Below, one piece after another: positions 16,994-25,198 of a stretch of DNA of 35,030 nucleotides (position 1 is the first letter of the stretch; each line of letters begins with the position of its first letter). Origin of the DNA: an uncultured Eubacteriales bacterium (GTDB lineage: Bacteria > Bacillota > Clostridia > Christensenellales > CAG-138); assembly GCA_900318745.1 (NCBI GenBank), contig ONMC01000033.1, positions 1 through 35,030 of the forward strand, written 5' to 3'. The notes under the pieces were generated by a model. The model was not told where the DNA came from, ran no database searches, and worked only from the letters and a program-made list of their open reading frames with translations. The position numbers and the translations under genes are program-made.

Positions 16994-17779
16994 TCAGCCC
17001 AGTTTTTCCGAAATCAGCCGGAACAGATTTCGTTTGCGGAAGGTCATCAGCCTGACCGTGTGCTCCGAACGTGTCACGGTGATGCGATCCCCTTTTTGAA
17101 GCGTGCAGAAGCGATCACCGTCCGATGCAAGAAACCCCTCGTCCTCCATCGTCATCGTCAGCGTTGAACCGGACGACGCAACGATCGGACGCAGATTCAG
17201 CGTATGTGCGCAGATCGGCGTAATCACCATCGCATCCGTGCCGTCCGCAAGGATCGGTCCGCCTGCGGAAAGCGAATATCCGGTCGCACCGACCGTTGTC
17301 GCCGCGATGATCCCGTCGCCTCTCAGCGTGCCGACCGTTTCTCCGTCGAGGTCCATCGAAATCCGTGTCACACCGGAAAACGATTGTTTATAGACCAGAA
17401 GATCGTTGAAGCAATCGCAACTTTTTGCGTCGTTGACGTTTGCACGGAGCATCGGAATATTGCGGATGCTGTATGCGCCGTGTTTCAGCGCCGAAAGCGC
17501 ATCGCAAAAATCTTGTTCGGTCCACTCCGTCAGAAAACCGACATGTCCGCAGTTGACGCCGAATATCGGCAGATCCCGTTCGCACGCAAGATGCGCGGTT
17601 CGAATAAAGTTTCCGTCGCCGCCGACCGCAACGATGACGGAGTCATCCTGCGAATCGTGCGTATCCGGATTCCCCATCATCACGCTCGTGAATCCGGATT
17701 CCTCCGCAAGCTTCATCAATCGTCGGCAGGCTGCTTTCGGCTCTGCTTTTTCGGCATGCGCCGCAAAGACAAGGTGCAT
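16994..17779 (-). CDS. nadK: NAD kinase
   Basis: 261 residues. It phosphorylates NAD to NADP. The kinase motif GGDG is in VIVAVGGDGNFIRTAH, and the second conserved segment GDGIIAATTVGATGYSLSAGGP is intact. I chose the ATG at 17779 because GGGAGG lies 7 nt upstream; a GTG at 17794 in the same frame overlaps that ribosome site. First gene of nadK-argR-recN, with its own promoter. Confidence 0.94.
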   Translation of the reverse strand: MHLVFAAHAEKAEPKAACRRLMKLAEESGFTSVMMGNPDTHDSQDDSVIVAVGGDGNFIRTAHLACERDLPIFGVNCGHVGFLTEWTEQDFCDALSALKHGAYSIRNIPMLRANVNDAKSCDCFNDLLVYKQSFSGVTRISMDLDGETVGTLRGDGIIAATTVGATGYSLSAGGPILADGTDAMVITPICAHTLNLRPIVASSGSTLTMTMEDEGFLASDGDRFCTLQKGDRITVTRSEHTVRLMTFRKRNLFRLISEKLG

Positions 17780-17813
17780 AACGCAACCTCCCACTCTTGA
17801 ATATTACGCAATC

Positions 17814-17842
17814 ATTATACATGCGGTTCCGTAAACTTGCAA
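17814..17842 (-). promoter_or_regulatory. Sigma-A promoter of nadK-argR-recN
   Basis: TTGCAA (17842-17837), 17 nt, perfect TATAAT (17819-17814) on the minus strand, 34 nt before the nadK ATG. Confidence 0.8.
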
Positions 17843-17860
17843 GTAAATTATGAATAAATT

Positions 17861-18682
17861 TTAACTTAACTTGCCCAATAAATGGGCATTTTTGACGATT
17901 TCGGGAATTGAATCCGTAATTTTATGCAATTCTGCGTCATTTTTGGTACATCCCTTTTGGATGTATAAAAGAAACTCAACGTTCCCTTTCGGACCGGTGA
18001 TCGGCGAAAACGAAAGCCCTTTTACGGAGAATCCGATCGATTCGGAAAACGAAACGATCTCCGAAATAACGCGTTCGTGAACGGCTGCGTCGCGTACAAC
18101 GCCGTTTTTGCCAATCTCGCTTCTGCCAGCTTCAAACTGCGGTTTGATTAGCGCGACCGTCTCTCCGCCTTCCGGAAGGCATTGATACAGCGGCGGGAGA
18201 ATGAGACGCAGTGAGATAAAGGATACGTCGATCGACGCAAACGAGATCGGATCCGAAAACCAGTCCGGTTCCATGAAACGCGCATTGGTGCGTTCCATCA
18301 CCGTAACACGCGGATCGTTGCGAAGCGACCAATCCAGCTGCCCGTATCCGACGTCGATCGAATAGACATGCGCAGCGCCGTTTTTCAGCATGACGTCCGT
18401 AAAGCCGCCGGTCGACGCGCCGATATCCGCACAGGTCCTTCCGTTCAGATCGATCGGAAACGTACGGATCGCTTTATCGAGTTTCAGTCCGCCGCGGCTG
18501 ACGAACGGCACCGCATCCTGCACGACAACGATCTCGGCATCCTCTGCGACGTCCTGACCCGCTTTTTCTGCGCGCGTTCCGTTGACACGTACTTCCCCCG
18601 CAAGGATCAATGCGCGTGCTTTCTCACGCGAAACACACAGACCGCGGTTTACCATTTCCACATCCAGTCGAACCTTCGTCAT
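17861..18682 (-). CDS. tlyA: TlyA family rRNA methyltransferase / hemolysin A-like
   Basis: 273 residues. An N-terminal S4 RNA-binding domain (about 1-60, with LDVEMVNRGLCVSREKARALI) is followed by a FtsJ-type methyltransferase domain with the SAM motif ADIGASTGGFTDVMLKNG. The family methylates 2'-OH of rRNA cytidines; target specificity in this lineage is not known to me. The ATG overlaps the dxs stop as ATGA and has GGAGG 4 nt upstream. Last gene of its operon. A short stem (GCCCA / TGGGC) lies within its final codons but lacks a clean T run. Confidence 0.92.
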   Translation of the reverse strand: MTKVRLDVEMVNRGLCVSREKARALILAGEVRVNGTRAEKAGQDVAEDAEIVVVQDAVPFVSRGGLKLDKAIRTFPIDLNGRTCADIGASTGGFTDVMLKNGAAHVYSIDVGYGQLDWSLRNDPRVTVMERTNARFMEPDWFSDPISFASIDVSFISLRLILPPLYQCLPEGGETVALIKPQFEAGRSEIGKNGVVRDAAVHERVISEIVSFSESIGFSVKGLSFSPITGPKGNVEFLLYIQKGCTKNDAELHKITDSIPEIVKNAHLLGKLS

Positions 18683-19554
18683 ACTTCCTCCGCCATCTCG
18701 TTCAACAACTGTGTGATCCGCTCTTCCGTGATTCCGTTTTGCTCGCGCTGACGTTCCACCGAAGCATGCGGGATCGGTTTCGTCGGCAATGCGATCGAGC
18801 GTACCCGGCACGGGTTTGCCGCAAGCGCAAGCTTTTCCCCGAGCGAGACCGTGTTTTCTTCGACAACGAGAAGTCTCGTGCCGTTCGATTTGAATTGTTC
18901 GATCAGTTCCTCATCCATCGGCTGAAGAAAACGTGCGTTGACAAGTCCTGCTCCGCTTTTCTTTGCGATGCGCCGTGCAAGAGGGATCAGCGTGCCGAAG
19001 GTAACGATCACGGTCTTTTGCAGCGGTTCGACGATCTCCCACTTTCCGAATAAAACCGGAGAGCGCAGGGGCGCATCCGACATAGAGCCGCGCGGATACC
19101 GCACGACCGCCGGTTCTTCGCGCGATACGGCCATTTCCAGCATGTCGATCAGCTCCTGCTGCGTGGAAGGCGCATAGACCGAAAGGTACGGCATTGTGGA
19201 AAGATACGCCGGATCAAAGATCCCCTGATGCGTTTCTCCGTCCGCGCCGACAAGGCCTGCACGGTCCAGAGCGATCACGACGGGAAGTTTCTGCAAACAT
19301 ACATCATGCAGCAGCGAATCGTATCCGCGCTGCAGGAACGAAGAGTATAATGCGACGACGGGTCTCAATCCGCCTCTTGCAAGGCCTGCCGCCATCGTGA
19401 CCGCGTGTGCTTCCGCAATTCCGACGTCGTAAAACCGGTCGGGAAACGCTTTTTGAAACGTCTGCAGCCCGGTGCCGGCCGACATTGCAGCGGTGATCGC
19501 AACGATGCGCGGATCCTTTTGCGCAAGACGAACGATCGTTTCACTTCGCGGCAT
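18679..19554 (-). pseudogene. dxs: dxs 3' fragment (1-deoxy-D-xylulose-5-phosphate synthase, C-terminal part)
   Basis: About 288 residues homologous to the second and third domains of Dxs, from SETIVRLAQKDPRIVAITAAM through FYDVGIAEAHAVTMAAGLA (with the catalytic glutamate) to the C-terminal transketolase domain. Its frame differs from the 5' fragment. Dxs condenses pyruvate and glyceraldehyde-3-phosphate at the entry of the MEP isoprenoid pathway, feeding ispA next door. The linker and start of domain II that should precede SETIV are absent from both frames. Confidence 0.85.
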
Positions 19555-20351
19555 CGACGCAGGTATTTGATGATCTTTCGAACATCATGTCCGTCGATCG
19601 GACCGAGATACAGAATCCCGAACTCTTCGAACGGCAGATTCGGCGCAAAGAACTGCTTGACGCGATTCTTGAACCGTTCCATGCGTCGGCCCAACGCTTT
19701 TCCGAAATTGCTCGTTTCGAGAATGCCGTTCAGCCAACGTTTGAACGCATTGTATGCGCGGTTAGTACGCATCATCGTCAGCGAATTGTTGATACCGCCG
19801 ACATTCTTGCTGATCGACATCTGATTGTCGTTCAGGATCACGAGCAGCGGAATCCGCTCCTGTCCGGCGTCGTCAAGCGCTTCGAACGACAACCCGCCCG
19901 TCATCGCACCGTCTCCGACCAAAGCGACCGCCATGCCCTGTTCGCCGCGCTGTTTCATGGCGCGTGCAAGACCGAGCGCCGCGGAAATCGCGGTACTTGC
20001 GTGCCCGGTGTTGAATACATCGTGTTCGCTTTCCGAAAACTTCGGAAAACCGGATATGCCGTTTTCCTGACGAAGCGTATCGAATGCGTCCTTGCGTCCC
20101 GTCAGAATCTTATGTACGTATGCCTGATGCCCCACGTCGAACACCAGCTTGTCCTTCGGGCTGTCAAACACATAGTGCATTGCGACGATCAGTTCGACCG
20201 CGCCGAGACTCGACGCGAGATGCCCTCCCGTTTTGGAAACCTTTTCGATCAGAAATAACCGAAGCTCCTCGCAAAGCGCCGGAAGCTGTTCTTCTTTCAG
20301 CGCTTTGAAATCCTTTATACTGTTGATCGTATCCAGAATCGGATATGCCAT
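19365..20351 (-). pseudogene. dxs: dxs 5' fragment (1-deoxy-D-xylulose-5-phosphate synthase, N-terminal part)
   Basis: Residues 1-272 are good Dxs: GGHLASSLGAVELIVAMHYVF, the TPP motif GDGAMTGG with the downstream N in VILNDNQMSISKNVGG, and GPIDGHDVRKIIKYLRRCREVKR. The frame then runs out of homology for 56 residues to its stop at 19365. After REVKR the family continues with P-L-HV-TKKGKGY and about 60 residues before domain II; all of that is missing here. The two parts together give about 560 residues against about 620 expected. Start ATG is 1 nt past the ispA stop. Confidence 0.85.
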
Positions 20352-20352
20352 G

Positions 20353-21153
20353 TTATCTTGTTCTTCTCCGTAATGCCAGAATCAATTCGCGAAGTTCCTC
20401 CGCGGCTTTTCCGTGATACGGCTTGATCACGTCGAGCGCGTGCTGCGCCGTATCGTCGATGAATTGTTTCGTATCCGTTTCGCCGTATAGCGTCACATAC
20501 GTCAGCTTTCCTTCTTCGCGGTCCTTTTGTGCGTCGAGCACATCGTCCGTCATCTGAAACAACAAGCCGATCGCGTCTCCGAATATGCTCATCTGTTCCG
20601 CTTTGGACGGATCGGACAGAAGCGCGCCGGCGCGGCATGCCGCACGAAACAGCGCGCCTGTTTTGCGGCGATGGATCTGTTCAAGCGTTTCGCTGTTCCG
20701 TTCCTTCAGATTCAGGTCGTCGCTTTGTCCGCTGACCATTGCATAAGCGCCTTCAAAGATCGCTGTCTTTGCATCATCATAGCCGGTCTGCCGCATCAAA
20801 AGAAGCGCGGCCTTTGTCAGCAATCCGTCGCCTGCAAGGATCGCATTGCCTTCGCCGTAACGAACATGACTGCTCGGTTTGCCTCTGCGCATGGAATCGT
20901 CGTCCATTGCGGGCAGATCGTCATGGATCAACGAATAGCAATGAACCATCTCAAGTGCACATGCAAACGGCAGGACATCCGATTCTTTCCCGCCCAGCAT
21001 GTCGGCGATCAACAGCATCAGGCAGGGACGAATCCGCTTGCCGCCGTCGAGCAGGCTGTATTCCATGCTCTCCTTGAGAAGCTGCGCGGAATCATCGTCC
21101 TGCATATACGCCTGCAATGCCGTTTCAATACGTTTCAGCTTTTGTTCCGGCAT
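20353..21153 (-). CDS. ispA: Polyprenyl (farnesyl) diphosphate synthase
   Basis: 266 residues. The first aspartate-rich motif is in LIHDDLPAMDDDSMRRGKPS and the second in FQMTDDVLDAQKD, which mark a trans-prenyltransferase that chains IPP onto DMAPP. Residues before the first motif suit a short-chain (C15) product, but chain length is inferred from the xseB-ispA-dxs context. GGAG lies 8 nt before the ATG at 21153; a GTG immediately before it is also possible. The start overlaps the xseB stop. Confidence 0.93.
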   Translation of the reverse strand: MPEQKLKRIETALQAYMQDDDSAQLLKESMEYSLLDGGKRIRPCLMLLIADMLGGKESDVLPFACALEMVHCYSLIHDDLPAMDDDSMRRGKPSSHVRYGEGNAILAGDGLLTKAALLLMRQTGYDDAKTAIFEGAYAMVSGQSDDLNLKERNSETLEQIHRRKTGALFRAACRAGALLSDPSKAEQMSIFGDAIGLLFQMTDDVLDAQKDREEGKLTYVTLYGETDTKQFIDDTAQHALDVIKPYHGKAAEELRELILALRRRTR

Positions 21154-21350
21154 CACGCATTCTCCTTTTTTTCACAGGCGCGAAGCCGCGCTTCGTATGC
21201 ATCGAGCGTTTCGGCGCATTCGCGATACAGCGCTTCTCCCTGCTCATAGAGCGTGATCATTTCATCGAGCGGTACGTTTCCGCTTTCTAGCTTCGAAACG
21301 ATCGCTTCCAGTTCTTCCTGCTTTTGTTCGTATGTTTTCTGCCCGTTCAT
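21153..21350 (-). CDS. xseB: Exodeoxyribonuclease VII small subunit
   Basis: 65 residues, the usual size. The family pattern YEQKQEELEAIVSKLESGNVPLDEMITLYEQGEALYRECAETL is nearly complete and forms a helical hairpin. Several copies bind one XseA chain. Start ATG overlaps the xseA stop as ATGA. If xseA is really broken, XseB would lack its partner. Confidence 0.93.
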   Translation of the reverse strand: MNGQKTYEQKQEELEAIVSKLESGNVPLDEMITLYEQGEALYRECAETLDAYEARLRACEKKENA

Positions 21351-21586
21351 GATAATTCCTTTCCGGTCACCGTTGCGCCGATCGCACCGTCGCGGAAGCG
21401 GATCGTGATCATATCGTCCGTTTGCACATCGGTGCTGTTCGTGACGATCTCTTTTGAACCTTTTGTAATCAATGCAAAGCCGCGCTCCAAAACATTTTGA
21501 GGATTGTATGCGCGCAATCTCTCGCCTTCACGTTCCAGAACGTGTCTTTGCCGTTCCATGGCCCGTTCCGAAAGACGTTCCATCAT
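21347..21586 (-). pseudogene. xseA: xseA 3' fragment (exonuclease VII large subunit, C-terminal end)
   Basis: 79 residues from the first ATG in this frame. Homology extends a little further upstream to about 21607 (SKIDERRS). It contains the end of the coiled coil and the C-terminal YNPQNVLERGFALITKG segment typical of XseA. It lies in another frame than the 5' fragment and ends with an ATGA overlap into xseB, so the original operon structure is preserved. Confidence 0.8.
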
Positions 21587-21596
21587 GCTGCGGCGT

Positions 21597-22508
21597 TCAT
21601 CGATCTTTGAAGAGGATATGCATCCGATCGCGCTTTTTGTCGATACCGTTGTGCATCGCGTTTCTCAGCCGATCCAGGTCCGATTGCAGCGATGCGATCA
21701 ACGATGCCCACTCCGGAACGGCAAGTTCTGCTGCGGCGGACGGCGTCGGTGCGCGAAGATCTGCAACAAAATCGCTGATGGAAACGTCCGTTTCGTGCCC
21801 GACGGCCGAAATAACGGGAATGCTGCTGTTATGGATCGCTTCGGCAACAGCCGGTTCATTGAACGCCCAAAGGTCTTCCATGCTCCCGCCGCCGCGTCCG
21901 ACGATCAGCACGTCGCATCTCTGTTCCTCGTTTGCACGGTCGATCGCCGCTGCGATCTCCTTTGATGCGCCCTCTCCCTGTACCGCTGCCGGATACAGAA
22001 TGATCGGCATCGACGGGAACCGACGTGAGATCACGTTCTGCACATCGCGCCATGCCGCGCCGTTTCCGCTCGTTACCATGCCGACGGATTTCGGAAGGAA
22101 CGGGATCGGTCTCTTTTGGGATTCGTCGAACCATCCGCGATTCTTTAATTCTTCTTTATATGCGGCAAATTCGGCATACAGCGATCCGTCGCCCTTCGGC
22201 ATCAATCCGGTCGCCATCAGCTGAAACCGTCCGTCACGCTGAAACAGCGATGCCCGTCCGGTGAGACGGACGCGCTGTCCGTCCTTCGGCAAAAACCGCA
22301 GACCCATGACATACTGTCTGAACATCACGCAGCTGACGGACGCCGATTCATCCTTCAGGGTAAAATACAGATGTCCGGAGGAATGCCGTTTGACTGCCTC
22401 GAGTTCCCCTTCCACCGCAAGTTCCTTCAGGTTCGGATCGAGTCCGAGCAAGAGATCGATATATTCGTTTAATTCGTGTACCGAAAATACCGGTTTTAAT
22501 TCGCTCAT
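21597..22508 (-). pseudogene. xseA: xseA 5' fragment (exonuclease VII large subunit)
   Basis: 303 residues: an N-terminal OB domain (about 1-100), then the catalytic domain with KSVGMVTSGNGAAWRDV, VGRGGGSMEDLWAFNEP and VISAVGHETDVSISDFVADLRAPTPSAAAE. It stops in the coiled-coil region at 21597, where the neighbouring frame takes over after a one-base shift; a small loss of sequence there is also possible because the coiled coil looks short. XseA-XseB degrades single-stranded DNA from both ends. Start overlaps the tsaD-like stop as ATGA. Confidence 0.85.
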
Positions 22509-23449
22509 GAAAGCCCCCGATCCGCGCCGAGAAGCGCGACGCCCGCCGCATTGTCCGAGGAGTATTTCGGTTCTCCGAAATACAGTTTTGCGTCGCAGCG
22601 GTCGCGAAGCATCGATCGAAGCAGATTGGATGATGCGACGCCTCCGCAGATCAAGATCGGAAGATTACCGTGCTCGGATCTTGCTGCAGCGAACATTTTG
22701 GCAAGCGTCCGTGCGAGGCAATCGTATACGCCGTATGCAAGTTCCTCATCCTCAACGGTGTGCAGCAATCGCTGTGCCGCCGACTCCGCGCCGGAGAATG
22801 AGCAGCTGCCGTCTTTGACCGCGCTCGCAAGTTTTACTGTTTTTTTCTTTGCGGTAACTGCAAGCGCTTCGAGATGCTTTCCCGCCGGGAAAGGAAGATC
22901 GAGCGCGACGCCGATCCGATCGACAAACTGACCGGCATGCAGATCCGTCGATGTACCGATCGGCTCGATTCGATATGATCTGTCAGGATGCGGTTCCACA
23001 AGCAGCACGTCCGTCGTGCCGCCGCTGATATGTGCCGCAAGAAAGCGGTCACGCTTCAATAATCCTTCGTTGCCGTACAGCGCCGCGCGGATATGCCCGC
23101 TCTGGTGATCCGTGCGGATCAGCGGCACCTTCAGCGCCGCCGCGAGCGTTTCCGCCTGCCTGAGTCCTGCAAGGAACACCGGCATATAGCTGTTTTGCTG
23201 CGATGTCGGACATGCGCTGACACAGATCGCGGCGATCCTCGAAGGTTCGACCTCGTTGAACAGATCGCACAGAAGCGGTGAAAGCTGTTTGACATGCTGA
23301 AACAGCCCGTCCGACTGCCTTAGCCCCCGATTGCCAAAAGGCACCGAAAGCATCGCCCTTTTTTCAAAGACGATGCTTTGTGTATCCGCACATGCAACCG
23401 AGGTGGTATAACAGCTCGTATCGATTCCCAGGGATACGCGCGTCTGCAT
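22505..23449 (-). CDS. TsaD/Kae1-like paralogue (M22 family)
   Basis: 314 residues, ASKHA-fold. It resembles TsaD but differs in several motifs. Metal ligands are retained as H115 and H119 in TDHQSGHI and D299 in YSSDNAAG, while the usual SGGHT is SGGTT. It is shorter than classical TsaD and is the nusB/xseA-linked paralogue known in Clostridia, so I do not assign t6A synthesis to it; a true tsaD is expected elsewhere. Its ATG follows the nusB stop directly (TGAATG), and xseA overlaps its end. Confidence 0.8.
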   Translation of the reverse strand: MQTRVSLGIDTSCYTTSVACADTQSIVFEKRAMLSVPFGNRGLRQSDGLFQHVKQLSPLLCDLFNEVEPSRIAAICVSACPTSQQNSYMPVFLAGLRQAETLAAALKVPLIRTDHQSGHIRAALYGNEGLLKRDRFLAAHISGGTTDVLLVEPHPDRSYRIEPIGTSTDLHAGQFVDRIGVALDLPFPAGKHLEALAVTAKKKTVKLASAVKDGSCSFSGAESAAQRLLHTVEDEELAYGVYDCLARTLAKMFAAARSEHGNLPILICGGVASSNLLRSMLRDRCDAKLYFGEPKYSSDNAAGVALLGADRGLS

Positions 23450-23845
23450 TCAGTGTTCCTTGGCGATTGCGCCGAGAATACCGTTGACAAAGCCTGCGGA
23501 CTTTTCACCGCCGAACAGCTTTGCAAGCTCCACCGCCTCGTTCACGGTTGCGCCTTCCGGAACGGCGGTTTCGTACAGGAGCTCGTATACTGCGATGCGA
23601 AGGATCGACAGGTCAACCTTTGCAATGCGCTGGATCGACCAGTCCTTTGCGTGCGCTTCTATGGTTTCGTCGATCTCGGTCAGATGCGCGTGCACGCCGT
23701 CGTAAAGACGGTCGGAAAAAAGCTTGTTTTCCTCCGACATATCGCGCTCGGTCTGCTCAAGCGCTTCCTCGATCGAATCCGTTCCGCCGACCGTCTCAGC
23801 GTAGAGACGCTTCATGGCGATTTCTCTTGATAATGTGTGTTTCAT
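23450..23845 (-). CDS. nusB: Transcription antitermination protein NusB
   Basis: 131 residues, all-helical NusB fold. Features are SREIAMKRLYAETV at the start and the C-terminal ATVNEAVELAKLFGGEKSAGFVNGILGAI, diagnostic of the family. With NusE (S10) it binds boxA RNA and aids rRNA transcription. It overlaps the DUF2273 gene by 4 nt (ATGA). The asp23-amaP-DUF2273-nusB order is common in Firmicutes. Confidence 0.95.
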   Translation of the reverse strand: MKHTLSREIAMKRLYAETVGGTDSIEEALEQTERDMSEENKLFSDRLYDGVHAHLTEIDETIEAHAKDWSIQRIAKVDLSILRIAVYELLYETAVPEGATVNEAVELAKLFGGEKSAGFVNGILGAIAKEH

Positions 23846-24054
23846 GCGTTTTTTCCTTTAAAAAGACGGGCAAAGAAGTCCTTGACGGCTTCCGTACCGC
23901 CCTTGTCGAGCAGTCTGCCGATGAAGATCGCCGCCGCTACGAAAACAGCGGCAAGCAGAGTCCACCAGCCGATCAGGTAGATCAAAAGAACCGTGATGAT
24001 CGCGACGACGCTCAAAAGGATCGCCCACTTGTGATTCAGAAAAAAGTCCTTCAT
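23842..24054 (-). CDS. DUF2273 small membrane protein
   Basis: 70 residues with two close hydrophobic segments (about 9-25 and 27-44) and a basic C-terminus, matching DUF2273, a family encoded beside asp23 and amaP. GGGAGG lies 8 nt before the ATG at 24054; the longer frame to 24186 is not supported. It probably assembles with AmaP at the membrane; this is inferred from context. Confidence 0.85.
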   Translation of the reverse strand: MKDFFLNHKWAILLSVVAIITVLLIYLIGWWTLLAAVFVAAAIFIGRLLDKGGTEAVKDFFARLFKGKNA

Positions 24055-24070
24055 ACCTCGTGCCTCCCAT

Positions 24071-24622
24071 TCAGATACGCGAACGCGTATCGGGTTCTTC
24101 CGTTTGATCGATCGTAATGTCGACCTTTCCGACGGAAATGCCGCAAATCGCCTGTATACGGGCTGCGATCTCATCCTGCAGTGCATGCGTCATCGCAAGC
24201 AGCGATACTGTCGGCGACGTGACGGCACAAACCGTGATCTTTACGCTGTCGCCGATCGCCGTAACTTTTGTTTTGCTTGATCTGACGTCTGCATGCTTCT
24301 GCACGACTGAATTGACAAGATGCTCCAGTGCGGAAAACGAAATACCTGTCTCGCCGAGCGCATTGCGCTCGATCGTAGCTGCGGTTTTGCGCGTGAAATG
24401 CTCCGCAAACAGCCCGTACAGCAAAAACACGCCGATTGCTCCGATCACAAAAGCAACCGCGAGTGTGAGAAAAACCGTCGGAAACCGGCGGATCTTCAAA
24501 AGCAGTTCCTGCATGCGCGGTTCTCCGACCGGCCAGCCGATCACCGTCAGAAGGATTCCGACGCATAATGCAATCGCCAGCACGGCAAGCACACCGCTGA
24601 GGATCTTGACGGCTCGATTCAT
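24071..24622 (-). CDS. amaP: Alkaline-shock membrane anchor AmaP
   Basis: 183 residues. Two membrane segments (about 7-27 and 47-70) are followed by a soluble Asp23-like domain that ends ICGISVGKVDITIDQ. AmaP holds Asp23 at the cell membrane in Firmicutes. AGGAG lies 6 nt before the ATG at 24622; an earlier ATG at 24637 lacks a ribosome site. It lies 70 nt downstream of asp23 across a strong hairpin. Confidence 0.85.
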   Translation of the reverse strand: MNRAVKILSGVLAVLAIALCVGILLTVIGWPVGEPRMQELLLKIRRFPTVFLTLAVAFVIGAIGVFLLYGLFAEHFTRKTAATIERNALGETGISFSALEHLVNSVVQKHADVRSSKTKVTAIGDSVKITVCAVTSPTVSLLAMTHALQDEIAARIQAICGISVGKVDITIDQTEEPDTRSRI

Positions 24623-24661
24623 CCTGATCTCCTGCATTCAATAAGCTTGTCCGGCAACAAC

Positions 24662-24684
24662 CGTCGAAGGAATTTCCTTCGACG
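24662..24684 (-). terminator. Hairpin between asp23 and amaP (partial terminator or stability element)
   Basis: A perfect 11-bp inverted repeat CGTCGAAGGAA / TTCCTTCGACG with a 1-nt centre. On the minus strand it is not followed by a T run, so I favour an RNA processing or 3'-stabilising element that lets asp23 mRNA exceed that of the genes behind it. Confidence 0.5.
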
Positions 24685-24692
24685 ATCGTATT

Positions 24693-25106
24693 TTATTTGA
24701 CGCGCGCTTCGGGCTTGGACGGTTCGGGCGCCGGCTCCTTTTCGAATGCGATCGAATTGACCGCGATGTTGACCTGAACGACCTTCAGACCCGTCATCGT
24801 TTCAATCGCGTTCTTGACCGCTTCCTGCACGCTGCGGCAGACATCCTGGATCTTGAAACCGTACTTGACGACGATGCTCATATCGACTGCGCATTCCACC
24901 ATGCCGACTTCAACCTTGATGCCTTTGGTATAATTCTTTTTACCGAGCTTTTCGCCGAGTCCTTCGAACGCGGTTCCGCTCATGCCATATACGCCTTCCA
25001 CTTCCGAAGCGGCCAGCGTGGCGATCGTAGCAACGACGTCTTCCGCAAATACGATCTTACCGCCGTTGTCTTCGCTTTCAATGGTAATGTCCTTATATTC
25101 GCTCAT
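24693..25106 (-). CDS. Asp23/Gls24 family envelope stress protein
   Basis: 137 residues. The core ATIAALAASEVEGVYGMSG-type segment (here VATIATLAASEVEGVYGMSG) and VKYGFKIQDVCRSVQEAVKNAIETMTGLKV are characteristic. Abundant proteins of this family line the inner face of the membrane. GGAGG lies 7 nt before the ATG, and a promoter is present. First gene of asp23-amaP-DUF2273-nusB and onward. Confidence 0.93.
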   Translation of the reverse strand: MSEYKDITIESEDNGGKIVFAEDVVATIATLAASEVEGVYGMSGTAFEGLGEKLGKKNYTKGIKVEVGMVECAVDMSIVVKYGFKIQDVCRSVQEAVKNAIETMTGLKVVQVNIAVNSIAFEKEPAPEPSKPEARVK

Positions 25107-25148
25107 ATGTGTTCCTCCTTCGCGACGGGAATATTCGAATACAAGGGT

Positions 25149-25177
25149 AGTATATCATCAACCTCGGAAAAAGTAAA
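25149..25177 (-). promoter_or_regulatory. Promoter of the asp23 operon
   Basis: TTTACT (25177-25172), 17 nt, TATACT (25154-25149) on the minus strand, followed by a leader of about 40 nt with GGAGG. Confidence 0.6.
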
Positions 25178-25198
25178 CCCTTCCTTGCAAACTGCATG

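Noticed and set aside
17871..17889. Possible terminator inside the end of tlyA (GCCCA / TGGGC)
   Set aside because: The stem is only 5 bp and no T run follows, so it is not listed as a terminator.
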